Below are positions 23,509-34,856 of a stretch of 64,000 nt of DNA, in pieces. Location: assembly GCA_009801085.1 (NCBI GenBank), contig VNWV01000001.1, positions 2,108,001 to 2,172,000 on the forward strand, written 5' to 3'. Position 1 is the stretch's first letter. Each line of letters begins with the position of its first letter. The notes beneath the pieces were generated by a model. It had not been told where the DNA came from. It worked only from the letters and a program-made list of their open reading frames with translations, and searched no databases. The position numbers and the translations under genes are program-made. The DNA is from Lasiodiplodia sp. COLG20. Taxonomy: Eukaryota; Ascomycota; Dothideomycetes; Botryosphaeriales; Botryosphaeriaceae.

Positions 23509-24300
23509 TCAGGGCCTGCGCGAGCAGAACCCCCGAAGACACGGAATATCCATCCCCACCCCATCACAACTCTTCCGGTAGATTCGACCCGATACATCCC
23601 TGCTGTCGTCTGAGCCAGGAGAGAAGGAGACATCGCCATCGTTACGATCGAGTAGCCAGTTTTGCTTCCGCCATTCGCGCATGCCTTCCTTTTCGTACTT
23701 TTTCAAAACCCCGCAGCCATCATAACTATCGAGCATCCTGGGAGTAGGAGTTTCTCCATCTTTCACCCCGCCGTCGCCTACTTGCAGGCCGGCATCATCT
23801 TCCACCTCCTCATTATCACCTTCTCCTTCTTCAACCCCCTTCTCGACCCGATGGGGAGGCGTGGTCGTCATCGCGACCCCGACACTCCTGCTCCGGACGG
23901 GCAGGACGAGAGTACCACGCGGCGTTGCCGCTGGCGTGGATGGCGGCACGCTGCTGCTGCTGCCGCTATTGCCGTGACGGAGGTCCCTTTTATACGCAAG
24001 TGCTGCGCCGCTCCTGTAGGCGGCTGCCGACGCGACCGCTTGTCTGCCCGTGAGTCGGAAGAGGGGGCAGCCTGCACTCGCGCGCTGCTCTGCATGTGCA
24101 GGCGAAGAGAGTCTGCTGCTGGCCGATGGAAAGCTAGGGCGGCTGGGCCGAATAGGATGACGGCGACGACGACGGAACGTTGGGGTTCCAGACGTTGTGC
24201 TTCGAGATGTTTTGATAAGCCGGGTTTTGCGTGTTTGAGTGGCGGGGCTGGGCGGCTGCCTGAGGCCGTGGGTGGAGTTGGAGGGCTCGGATGGCGACAT
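23509..24300 (-). CDS. Hypothetical protein, doubtful
   Basis: Uninterrupted frame of 263 codons with an Arg/Ser/Pro-rich N-terminal half and a charged C-terminal half (KGVEEGEGDNEEVEDD.., LKKYEKEGMREWRKQNWLLD). No recognised domain, signal peptide or membrane segment. The opposite strand and other frames are also open over much of 23.66-24.34 kb because the DNA is GC-rich, so openness alone is weak evidence. The C-terminal half has more protein-like composition than the N-terminal half, so a shorter gene or a spliced 5' part is possible. Confidence 0.28.
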   Translation of the reverse strand: MSPSEPSNSTHGLRQPPSPATQTRKTRLIKTSRSTTSGTPTFRRRRRHPIRPSRPSFPSASSRLSSPAHAEQRASAGCPLFRLTGRQAVASAAAYRSGAALAYKRDLRHGNSGSSSSVPPSTPAATPRGTLVLPVRSRSVGVAMTTTPPHRVEKGVEEGEGDNEEVEDDAGLQVGDGGVKDGETPTPRMLDSYDGCGVLKKYEKEGMREWRKQNWLLDRNDGDVSFSPGSDDSRDVSGRIYRKSCDGVGMDIPCLRGFCSRRP

Positions 24301-25844
24301 TGGTTGCGGTGAAGGAAGGGATTAGATGGATTGGTGTTCAAATTCGATCAACTGGGAAAGACAGTGTGGTGGTGGTGGTGGCCTTCCTCTGCAGCCCGAT
24401 GCTGGGTGTCGGAATGATGTCCTCACAAACCGCCCCCTTATGTACGAGTCTTGACCTCATTGTTCTCCCAGAGCTTAGGGTACTCGCCGGTGTAAATGTG
24501 AGTTACAGAAGAAATTCCATTTCCGTTTTCGATGTGGTCCTTTTGTTCACTTTTGCCTTGCGGTCAGTGCCTTTCTTCTTTACCGACGCCCTTTGTTGTC
24601 TCAAGAGGAACCAGAAAGGTTCCCAAATCGCCAAACCATACTGCACTTCCGCAACCATAAATTAGGCTCTCCGAAATGAAGAAGTAGTCATGTAGCCATT
24701 TATCCAATTCAATATGCCACGGAAATCATTCACGATGGTATTCGTTGAAGTGATGCGGGCGAGCTACCAGCCAGTTCCATGTTCCGAATGATCACAGTCC
24801 CCCTGCAGAACCTCTGAAAAATTTGATTCTTCACAAACAACACTTTACAATAACTTATTCGCTCGAAATTTGATTTAAATTTTTGTTGTCCATTCACGTT
24901 TTTGGCTTTGTGGACGCCAGCGTGGCAGTCAACAAGCTTTGACAGAACAAATTAAACAAAGTCACGATTTAGAAGGCAAGCTTCCTAGAGCTCTCCAAAT
25001 TTGGGAAGTGCTCTTGTATCAGGCATTTTGTCAATAGTTATATCACTTTACATATGCTGTACGAAGCATGGCCCTCATTGTTTGGAATTTGCCCCGGGTG
25101 CGTCGTCACCCGAATATCGACCATTTCGCTCTTTTTACTCGAGCTGTGCAATTTGCAGAAAATGCCATCCGCCAAGCTGCATGAAGATGGCCAGTCAATG
25201 TTTCGTTTCTTCATTACTAGATATGAGAATGACAGGAGTTCCGAAAATGGAAGGTTACATTCAACAAATATCGCTTTATGGGTTGGAATGGTAGTTATAA
25301 TGGTTGTTTTAAAATTGGCTATTGGTCTTGTACACTCGGTCGCTTGCTTGATCCCATTTGGGAACTTGCCTGCTTGTGCACAGCCAGATTTTCGACGTCA
25401 TGCTACCAGGAATGCTGTTTACAGCAGGGTTGATGTGGTTAATGAAAGCTGTTAAGAGACGGGGTATTTGCATTGAGAATATATTTTCCGGATAATGGAG
25501 GGGCTTTGTTGCATGGGGAAAGCGACCGGGATCTGATACAGGATAAGCATAGTCTGCTTGGAATATGTACGTTGAGCGAGATCCATCATCACATGAAAAG
25601 TGGCGCATGTCATCCGATTTTGCCCACCCACACCTTTGGCCACAATTAGAAAAACCCTGGTCATCACTGGGCGGCCTGTGTATGTACTCCACAGATGTCT
25701 CACAATCCAACGAGAGAATACAAGTCTTGTTCGTAAAAATACGTTCAAGCCTTTCATCGTTACTGCGGAATCTACATGTCAGTCATCAAGTCCGACATCT
25801 ACAAACGTCATAGTCTTCTAAACTAGATCGACGATCAACAGTCC
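24301..25844. other. Intergenic, AT-richer
   Basis: About 1.5 kb of lower-GC sequence with frequent stops. A 133-codon frame at 25054-25455 (+) has a hydrophobic stretch but no recognised content and no splice context; I do not call it. The right edge is the 3' flank of the Rtc1 gene. Confidence 0.45.
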
Positions 25845-28800
25845 TCACGTACTCCTACCGGAGGGCTCCACGAGTCTCACTCTCCTCCCACCACCACCTG
25901 CAGCGATCCCTGCGCTACTATCATCCCTCGTCTCCAGTCTCCCTCCCATATCTCTGTCCACACCCCTGCCCCTCTGACTCTCACTTCTCGTACTCTCCGC
26001 CCTCACCAAGCCCATTGCCCTCGATGATGCGACCCCTGTTGCAGCTCCAAACGCGGCGCCCCCAACGCCACTAAAGCCTCCTCCGCCTAGAGGGGCGCCG
26101 CCTTTATCGCCGCCCGGCGCGGTTCTCTCTCCGACAACACCAGCACCGGCGACGCCACCACGCGTGGCCAAAGCTGCCGCTCTCATGGCGGCGCCACTAT
26201 CCCGGACTCGGCGGCCATCGTCGCGAACGCGGCCGCGGTCCTCGCCGGCCTTGCGGCGCTTGAGCTCTTCGAGTTTTTCGTCGCGAAGAGGCCCGCGCAC
26301 GCAATCGCACAAGCAGCCACTAACCGGGCAAGCTCCGAGCGAAAGGTTCGTGTCGATGTGCCAAGCGCGGAGGCAACTCGTATGGGCGGTGTGGCCACAT
26401 GTGGCGCAGGACGAATAAAGTACCGGTGGCAAAGGTGGCAAAGACGGCGACTCCGTCACGGCGCCGTGATGACGCGCTGCGGCAGATGTGTTGAGCGAGG
26501 GTCCGCCGATGGCGGAGTTTGCCGTCGTAACTGTTGTGGTTGTAGCCGTGCGGGACATCTGCAGGGAAGCGTCCGAGGGCGTGTGGCTGTGCCGACCTCC
26601 GTTGGCGGCCTTATGTCTAGCGTTGGACCGTGGGATCGTGATGCTGTTGACGCTTGCACTATGCTGGTGACTTCTGGTCCTGCTCCGGCTTTTGCTCCGT
26701 TTCTTGGGCGCAACGAGCGGTGCTATGTCTGTTGGTGGTAGTGCACTCCAGCATACTGGACATGGAGCTTGCCGGCCCTTGCAATTCTCGCATAGTGTCT
26801 TGTCACCTGGGTTGTTGATGGGGTTCTTGCACTGTGTGCATCGAAGTCCAATTTGAGTTTCCTGAAGTGCTTGCTCGTACACAGCGGGATAAGTTGGATA
26901 CGCCACTCGTCGCAGAAGAGCAGCAGCATTGAATAGCCCAAGTGAAAGAAGCTGCATGTGATACGTTTGCAATATTGATTCGGCTTGCAACGGGTTAATG
27001 CCGGTACGCGTGAGGGGTGCAAGTTGCGAATTCAGGATTGCTTTGATTTGGGCGGGAGACATGTTGAGGGAATGAAGGTGGTCTGCATACTGGCCAAGAA
27101 GGGTGGACGTCGAGGCATCTGCGAGAGGGTGAGTGTGAGGAAGAAAGTCAGAGATAAGGAGAAGCATGATTGAGACGGTTTGCGCATCAGAAAGTGTGTT
27201 CGTGTGGAAGTCAAGAAGCCATCGAAGCATGTCTACGAGCGCGAATGGGGCGCTGAGCTCGCTGTCCACGCTTGCGTGCTTGGAGAGGAAGTCAGCGAGA
27301 ATTAGAGCGTCGCTGTCCGCGTCTAGGGTCTCAATTGCAGCAGGTGCGCTGACGACCTCATGGAGCAGGGACGGAGGGCGAGCGAGATTCGGAGAGGGAG
27401 CGTCAGCTGGACCATCGGGCACGATAGTGCCGCTTGCTTCCATGATGTCGAAGTTACTCACAGATGCTTCCGAGAAGCTGCCATGAGTGCTTGTGAATGC
27501 ATCTGACTCTGAGCTTGAGTTGCGCATGAGCTGATTATGCTTCCGCAGTGTCTCAATGTCATGGATAGCCTTGCTTTGCTCTGAACTCGAGCTTATAACG
27601 TTGGTAGTGGGTTTGGTGTTTGCGACGCTTGAAGCTACGGCCTCGTGCGCAATGCGTCCTTGCTCGCTTGTACTGCTACTAATGTTCCCATGATCCGGTA
27701 CCGAGTCATCAAAATTGATGCGCGGCGGGGGTCCCTAGGCCCAAGTCAGCGTTGGGAATGTGGCGCATGCGTGAAGAAGCCATTTAGCCGAACGTGAGAG
27801 GTGTGACGAAACCGGCGTACGCACCTTATGCACGTCAGCACGAAAGCCACCCGGTGACTCCATGTATGGGTCTGGCCCACTCGTGGATGTGGCGCCGTTA
27901 CCAAAGCTCGAGAAGGCCGGTCCACTGCTTTGGTGGTCCCAACGGTCCTGCAACGACTCCGCATCCTGCGCGTGCGACGGCGATCTGCCACTCGCGAACG
28001 AGCCTGGAACGGATAATCCATGCGAATCAGTGGAGGCGGAAAACATAGCGAAGCTTTCCCCAGAATTATGTCGATCGAACTCAGGGCGTCCATTCAGAGC
28101 CGGACTGCCACCATACGGCTCCAAGCTGAGAGGAATACGCGGCGGAACCCTGTAGCTGCTCGCCATAGCCCGTCGTTCTTCGAGATCGTTGGTCGAGAGC
28201 GCCCATGAAGGGTGTGCAATGCTCGACCTGCGCGCCTGACGCCGGGATGAGGCTTCCGACCGGTCTTGGCCTCCTCTATGAATAGACCTCTCTACAAGGG
28301 AAGGTGGTAGGGCCAAGGCTTCGTCCTGCTCGGGGTCTGGAAGAGCGTCCTGTTCCACATGCGTCGAGGCCTTGGGCGGGTTGATCGCACGGGCGATCGG
28401 CGTCGGTACCTGGGATGAGCTGTCGGCTGAAGCCTGGGCCTGCCCATCCGTCCCGTAGATTGCGCGCGCAGCAGGGATGGGTAGGAGGTCCTGCTCTTTC
28501 TTCTCTGTCAATACATTCTTGCTCACTGCTGACGGAAGTGGCTTGGCCGGAGTAGCTGGCTGCTGCTCGAGTCTCCGCCGGTGATTTGCAGTCGCGCGTT
28601 GTTGCACAGCATCCGATACTGTTTGACCCACCACCCTCCACGAGTTCGCCAATCGATGATTGCCAGCTTTCTGGGCATACTCTGCATTTGCATCGAAGAC
28701 TTTTTGGATGGTTTGAAATGATTGGATCGTCGGCGGATCCTCGATCGCGATCATGTTGTACTTCTGGGCAAGAAAGGTAAACAGAGGGACATTAATGGAC

Positions 28801-30466
28801 CCGGGCACAACACCGCGAAGGGCGACCTGATCGGGCGTGAACGAGTGCTTCTGATTAGCAAGGGATTCGTTGAGGTACAGCATCTTGCCAGGATTGTCGG
28901 AGCTGGGGGGTGTGCTGCTGATCGACTTGGTCGAGCGGTTACTCGACGTTCGCCCATGGTGGCGCTTGTACGAGGAGCTGAGGAAGCTGTCATCGATGCT
29001 GTCATCTGCAGAGCTCCGTGGAAGGCTGCTCTTCTCGGACAGCTCGCGTTTTGTTCGTCCATCGGTGGTGTAGGTTTCGTCCGAGTCGTATCCTGCCGAA
29101 GGGCGGCGGCGGACACGTTGCTGCGAAAAAGCGCCAATGTCGCCGTTGGAGGAGACGGCAAAGGAAGACATGTTACGCCTGTCCACGACCTTGGGAGCGA
29201 AATGCACGTCTGACTGGGTGAAGATACCCTCGCGGCCAACAGTCCAGAGGAGGTCACGAGAGCGCCACAGCAGATCCATGGGAGCAGTCTGATAGAGGGA
29301 TATTTCCCGAAAAGGCAGGGACGGACGGCGGAAGTCCCACACATGCACGACGGGGTGGTCCCGATCGTACGCCGTTACAAGCTGCGTGCATTGCCACACG
29401 CCGTGGTCTTGACCCGGAGACCAGAAGGGCGGCCTCCATTGCGCGTTGAAAACCGGGTACGGGGTGCGGATGAGCCAGGCAGGCTTCTGGCGGCGCTGGT
29501 CGGAGGAGAAGTCCCAGATGCGGACGGAGCGGTCTGCGCTTGCGCTGGCCAGGTGCTTGCCGTCGGGATGCCAGTCAATGGCGTAGCACGTCTTGTCATG
29601 GGCATTGATCTTGAGCTTCGGGGCACGATTCATGCGGTAGTCCCAGCGCTGGATGACGCCGTTCTCAGTGCCAAAGGCAAACTCGACGCCGTCGGTGGGC
29701 GACCACTTGATGTCGCGGATGCCCTCGCTCTGGCCCGAGTAGCGGTCGCGGCTGGGGCAGGACATGACATCTTTCTTCATGTCGCGCAGGTCCCACAGGC
29801 GGGCGGTTGCGTCACGGCTGCCGGACAGCAGCAGGTAGCCCTGGTGCGGGTTGAAGGCCAGCTTGTGGACCTGGCGGTGGTGCTCGTGCAGCTGGGCCAG
29901 CTCGACGCCGGTGCGGTTGAGATCGTACAGCACAACCTTGCCATTGGCGGCGGCGGTGGCGATGTGGGAGCTGTAGCTGCCATGCGACCACTTGACATCG
30001 TGGATCTCGAGCGTGTCGCGGTGCCTGGTTGGCGCGGAGGGGGCGCCGGCCTGGTGGTGCGAGGCATAATTGATGATGGCGGCGCGCAGGTTGGTCTCCT
30101 CGGCGCACTTGGTGCCAGTGATGCGGACCGTCTTGAGGATCTCACGGCCAGCGAGGACGGCATGTGTCCGCTCCTGATTGATGTGGACGGCGCCGATGTC
30201 AAGGCCGGTCTTGTGGCTTGCATCTTGCGACGACAGCGAACTCAGCCTGCGGGGGTCAGCACGGGGTTGGCGGTTGCGCATCACACGACGCACCCGGGGA
30301 TTCTGGGCTGGAGCGGCGGGCGCGCGCTGTCGGGGCGGGCCTGCGCGGCGCTGGGCGGGCGCGAGCCGTAGCTGGTGAAGCTCTGCTGGACAAATCTGGT
30401 GAAGGCGTTGCGCGCCTGCTGGCGCTGGGGCGGCAGCGGGGGCGCAGGCGGAGGGTCGGCCGGCAT
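25845..30466 (-). CDS. RTC1: Rtc1/WDR24 homologue, SEACAT (GATOR2) subunit
   Basis: Three exons: 30466-30294, 30246-27825 and 27734-25845 (1494 aa); introns of 47 and 90 nt. An N-terminal WD40 propeller spans about residues 90-400: HDVKWSHGSYSSHIATAAANGKV, HKLAFNPHQGYLLLSGSRDATARLWDLR, DIKWSPTDGVEFAFGTENGVIQRWDYR, YAIDWHPDGKHLASASADRSVRIWD. A long disordered middle follows, then alpha-helical repeats (1020-1160) and two zinc modules: CTQC..CENC..CPVC (1164-1193) and CATCGHTAHTSCLRAWH..CPVSGCLC (1308-1343), a RING-like fold. This is the WDR24/Rtc1 plan. The protein sits at the vacuole in the SEA complex and relieves inhibition of TORC1 by SEACIT/GATOR1. The C-terminal ~100 residues are an unusual Arg/Gly-rich tail. 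Exon 1 was chosen because its 47-nt intron (GTGCGT..GCTGAC..GCAG) restores frame; starting at the in-frame GTG at 30293 would lose it. Confidence 0.92.
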
Positions 30467-30960
30467 GGCGTGCGCGGGGAGACTCTCGCTGGACCGAGGG
30501 GGCTACTCGTGGTCAACGTGTTCCTGCATCCAGAGCCAGGGCGTTGCGGTGAGGGCGCGGTGCGGCGTGGAAGGCGGACCGACTGCAGGCGGGTGCAGCC
30601 CCGGCAGTCAGCAGCTGCTGGATCGGCCTCCGACTCGCGGGGGCGCGTGTGACATTTTGCGTGGTGTTGATTCACTTGCAGGCCCGGCGCGCGCCCAGCA
30701 GCTGCCCTGGCCGGCACTAAGCGCAAGCGGCATCGAACGCAAGATGCGCGGCCGTGCGTGTGTCCACATGGATCTGTGGCGGGCTAGACGCTGCACGCCG
30801 CCGCGCCGCGATTGTCTCTCACTCTAAAGCTCCCGAACTCCACAAAACCGCCACAGCCAACCTTCACGCGAGCGGCTCCCGCCCGAGTCGCTGTCATGCT
30901 TGCCTGACGGCTCCTTTTCCTCCACCGCCGCCCGCTCCCTCCCCTCGCCAACCACCCGCC
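30467..30960. promoter_or_regulatory. Shared promoter region, RTC1 / Hmt1-like gene
   Basis: 494 bp between divergent start codons. The right part is a CT-rich leader before the ABC transporter ATG (CTTTTCCTCCACCGCCGCCCGCTCCC). No TATA box is obvious. Confidence 0.5.
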
Positions 30961-33925
30961 ATGCCCCAACACGATACGCCGCCCGGCCCAGTCGCTCCGC
31001 TGGTCTCCAACTCCACCACGCGCTCGCTGCTGCTGTACCTGCACTACGCCTCACCCATTGTGCTGCTACTCTTCTTCCTCACTGCCTTTACCATCCGCTC
31101 CGTCGCCGCCTCGTCCTCTCCTAATTGTAATTCTAATGATCTCGACACCACCGACCATGCGCCCACCGGCCCTGGAGGAAAGCCTCTGCCCAAGCGCACC
31201 CCTCCGCGGACACCGCCGAAGAAGGACCCCCAGTCCGACGACTTGCCACGCGCCCGCAAGCTACTCTTCGAGTGGCTCTCGGTCCTGGTCGCCCTCACCT
31301 TCGTCGCCAACGCCATCAACATCATCGTGCACGCCCTGTACGGCCGCAGCGAGCAGTGGTGGTGCGGCCAGTCCGTCGTGGTAAGACCGGACGGGACGCC
31401 TGAGAACACGAACACCCGGCTGACTTTGCCAGATCTACCTCGTCGGCTCGTTTTTCGTCTACATCCTCTTCGTCATCTCCATAATTGACACGAAGCCCGC
31501 GCCGAACTATGTGCATCAGGCCACCTGGATCTTCGCTCTGCTGTTCGAGCTCGCCCTGCTGGCCGCCTCCCTTGCCCTCTACACCCACAAGCATCGCGAG
31601 CCTCGTAGCGGACATGGAGGCCGTGGCAAACTTCGGTACAATATGACTGAGTGGGAGGTCACAGAAGTTTGCGTCGATCTTCTGCGCATCATCTTGCTTG
31701 GCGCGTTGATCGGCTTCTACTTCGTCTTCGTGGCCAAACGCAATCACAGCAAGCGGTCCGACGCCGACGGCCCGAGCGAGACCACCGGACTCCTGGCTGC
31801 ACACAACGTGGAGAATGGCAGCGCCAATGGCAACACGCACTACGGCTCCGCGCCCTCAGGAGGCAAGCACAAGCACACCGAAGGAGCACCTGCCGGTTGG
31901 AGCCGACCGGAGAACATTCCCTCCCGGAGCTGGTGGGAATATCTCAAAGGCTACTCGGTCTTCTTCCCATACCTCTGGCCGTCCAAGGACCGCCGGTTGC
32001 AGATCATGGTCGTCATCTGTTTTCTGATCGTCGTGCTGCAACGGGTCGTCAACGTGCTCGTGCCCTACATGGTGGGAATCATCACCAACGAGCTTTCGGG
32101 AGACGAAGACCAGCCGGTGAGGATGCCATGGATGTACATCTGTCTCTACATCGTCTGCCGACTCCTACAAGGAAGCAATGGACTCCTCGGCGCCGCACGG
32201 TCGACGCTGTGGATCCCTGTCGGTCAATATTCTTATCGTGAGCTTTCCGTTGCCGCGTTCGAGCATGTCCATGGCCTGAGCTTGGATTTTCATCTTGGCA
32301 AGAAAACCGGAGAGGTCCTTTCGGCTCTTGGAAAAGGCAGTTCCATCAACACCTTCCTGGAGCAGGTGACTTTCCAGGTCGTCCCAATGCTGGTCGACCT
32401 GTGTGTTGCCATAGCATTCTTCCTCATTGCATTCGATGCCTACTATGCTCTTGTCGTAGCCGTCGTCACTTTCTGGTATGTTTACCTGACCATCCGCATG
32501 GCCCAATGGCGTGCGGAGATCAGACGCCAGATGGTGAACGCAGACCGAGAAGAGGATGCAGTCAAGTAAGTGGAGTTCCGCGCTTGTTGAACAGTGTCAC
32601 TGACTTTGTCAAGAAACGATTCGATGGTCTCGTACGAGACGGTGAAATACTTCAACGCCGAAGCCTACGAGTTCAACCGTTATCGGGCGGCTGTCACCAA
32701 GTACCAAGCTGCCGAGTACAGGGTTCTGTTCTCGCTGAACCTCATGAACATCACGCAAAACCTGGTGTTCATGCTTGGGCTGATGATTGCCTGCTTCATT
32801 GCGGCATACGAGGTGACGACTGGTCAAAGCAAGGTAGGCCATTTTGTCACGCTTCTTACGTACATGGCGCAACTGCAGCAACCTCTGAACTTCTTCGGAA
32901 CGTTTTACCGCATGATCCAGTCAGCAATGATCAACTCGGAACGCATGCTCGAGCTTTTCAAGGAGCAGCCTACTGTTGTGGACAGGCCTTACGTCAAAAA
33001 CCTGCCCACTTGCGAGGGTGACATCCGGTTCAACGATGTCCGGTTTGCGTATGATGAGCGTAAGCCGGCGCTGCAAGGTCTAGACTTCCACTGCAAGCCA
33101 GGCACCACGACAGCATTTGTCGGCGAATCAGGCGGCGGCAAGTCGACGGTGTTCCGGCTGCTCTTCCGCTTCTACAACATCCAGGGCGGCACGATCCAGG
33201 TCGATGGTCACGACGTTGAAGATATCAGCATCGATTCCCTCCGGAGGCACATCGGTGTGGTGCCACAGGATACGGTTTTGTTCAACGAGACACTCATGTA
33301 CAACCTCAAGTACGCCAACCCTCGTGCAACGGACGAAGATGTGTACAACGCATGCCGCGCAGCGAGTATTCACGACAAGATCCTCACATTCCCGGATGGG
33401 TACAACACCAAGGTGGGCGAGCGCGGGCTGCGGCTGTCTGGCGGAGAAAAGCAGCGGGTAGCGATTGCGCGCACGATCCTCAAGGACCCGCGCATCATCA
33501 TGCTCGACGAAGCCACGGCGGCGCTGGACACGGAGACGGAGCAGCACATCCAGGAGGCGCTGACCACACTGGGCCAAGGGCGGACAATGCTGGTCATTGC
33601 GCACCGTCTCAGCACCATCACCCGAGCGGACCAGATCCTAGTGCTGCACGAGGGCCGCGTGGCGGAGAAGGGCACGCACGAGGAGCTGCTGGCGAAGAAG
33701 GGCAAGTACGCGGGCATGTGGAAGAAGCAAGTGCGGGCGCAACGAGCGGCGGAAGAAGCACGGGTGCTGAAAGACAAGGCGGACCGGCTACGGCGCGAGT
33801 CGAAGGATGGCATAGTTACCGAGGGAGAAGGTAGCGCCAGCCAGAGCGAAGACGAGCGCGAGAAAGCCAAGTCGAGAGAGAACGAATCAGCAGGCAGCGG
33901 GGACGGCAGGGCGGAAGGCAAATAG
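30961..33925 (+). CDS. hmt1: Hmt1-type vacuolar half ABC transporter (ABCB6/heavy-metal tolerance)
   Basis: Exons 30961-31380, 31433-32565 and 32614-33925 (954 aa); introns of 52 and 48 nt. An extra N-terminal membrane domain with several hydrophobic helices (LLLYLHYASPIVLLLFFLTAF, LVGSFFVYILFVISIID, WIFALLFELALLAASLAL) precedes a six-helix ABC transmembrane domain. The core motifs AVKNDSMVSYETVKYFNAE and GSSINTFLEQVTFQVVPML are typical of the ATM1/HMT1 group. The nucleotide-binding domain has Walker A GESGGGKST (688-696), Q-loop VVPQDT, signature LSGGEKQ (792-798), Walker B IIMLDEATAALD and switch IAHRLST. The C-terminus is a charged tail. The extra N-terminal domain separates Hmt1/ABCB6 from mitochondrial Atm1, which has a presequence instead. 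Known members reside in the vacuole and protect against cadmium by moving thiol conjugates. Substrate here is inferred. Confidence 0.94.
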
Positions 33926-34856
33926 GGGTGCAATCACATGTGCACGGCAAAGATGATACGTAGAGAGGCATCGCGGCGTTGGAGTTGGGTTGGCTGAGTG
34001 TCCTCTAATAACGTACACGGGACTCACGAGGCTATGATTTTCTTTTTATTTCCTTGTCAATTGGACTCTGTCTCATCACTGCTTGAATGGGGGGCTAAAA
34101 TACGATGCTTGACGGCGCAGGCGGAACGGGGTATCTAGTATGGAACTTTTGCGCTACAGGACGTGCGCATGTACATATACAGTAGCGCGTGTCACTGGCT
34201 GGAGGACAAAAAATAGGCTCTGTACAGAAATGGGTGCTACACCCGCTGCTTCCGCTGTTGATGCGGTGTAGCGCTGGCCTTGTCGTTGTGTGCAGATCGC
34301 AGGGGCGCACAGAGCGTCGGCGGGCAGCTGCTGGGCGAAGGGCGGAGAAGTGCATGTCTCACATTTCGCAATCCAGCGGCAGTGGCGGCAGCACACGGCT
34401 CGCAGGCAATCGATCTGGGAGCGAGCTTCGCCACAGCGGCGACCGGTGAGGGCTGCGCTGCTCGGCCGGCCGGCGCAGGCGACGAGGCCCGGCAGTCCGC
34501 CCAGCTCCCAGCAACCGGCTCGCCGGGGCCACGCACGCTCGCCGAGCATCAGACCCGCAGCTGCGACTCCGGATCGCTGGGTTCTGAGCGATCTGTCACC
34601 TGGGGTGTATCGTATCGTATCGCATCGTGCAACCTGTCGCCCACCGCTCCAGCTGCGCCAGCACCAGGCCCGGTCCCCGCCTCGCCTCGCCGCCTCCTCG
34701 CATCGCAAGGCAGCACCCTAGCACGACACCACAACCTCCCACACAGCAAGGGCGCGCCAGAGCTCACGTGCCCGCCCGACTCGTCGCGCCTGTGTCCCCG
34801 ATCCCGCAGCAGATCAGATCGAGGCCCTCTCTCCCAGGAAATCGCTCGCGACAGAC
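33926..34856. other. Intergenic: 3' flank of transporter, promoter of methyltransferase
   Basis: No gene supported. GC-rich right half with a short GTATC tandem run at about 34606-34622 (four near-identical 5-mers). Confidence 0.5.

Noticed and set aside
23662..24312. Plus-strand 216-codon frame opposite the doubtful hypothetical gene
   Set aside because: Several frames are open together in GC-rich DNA; this one has the less protein-like sequence.
29343..30371. 342-codon plus-strand frame
   Set aside because: Antisense to the WD40 exon of Rtc1; Val/Gly/Ala-rich shadow without domains.
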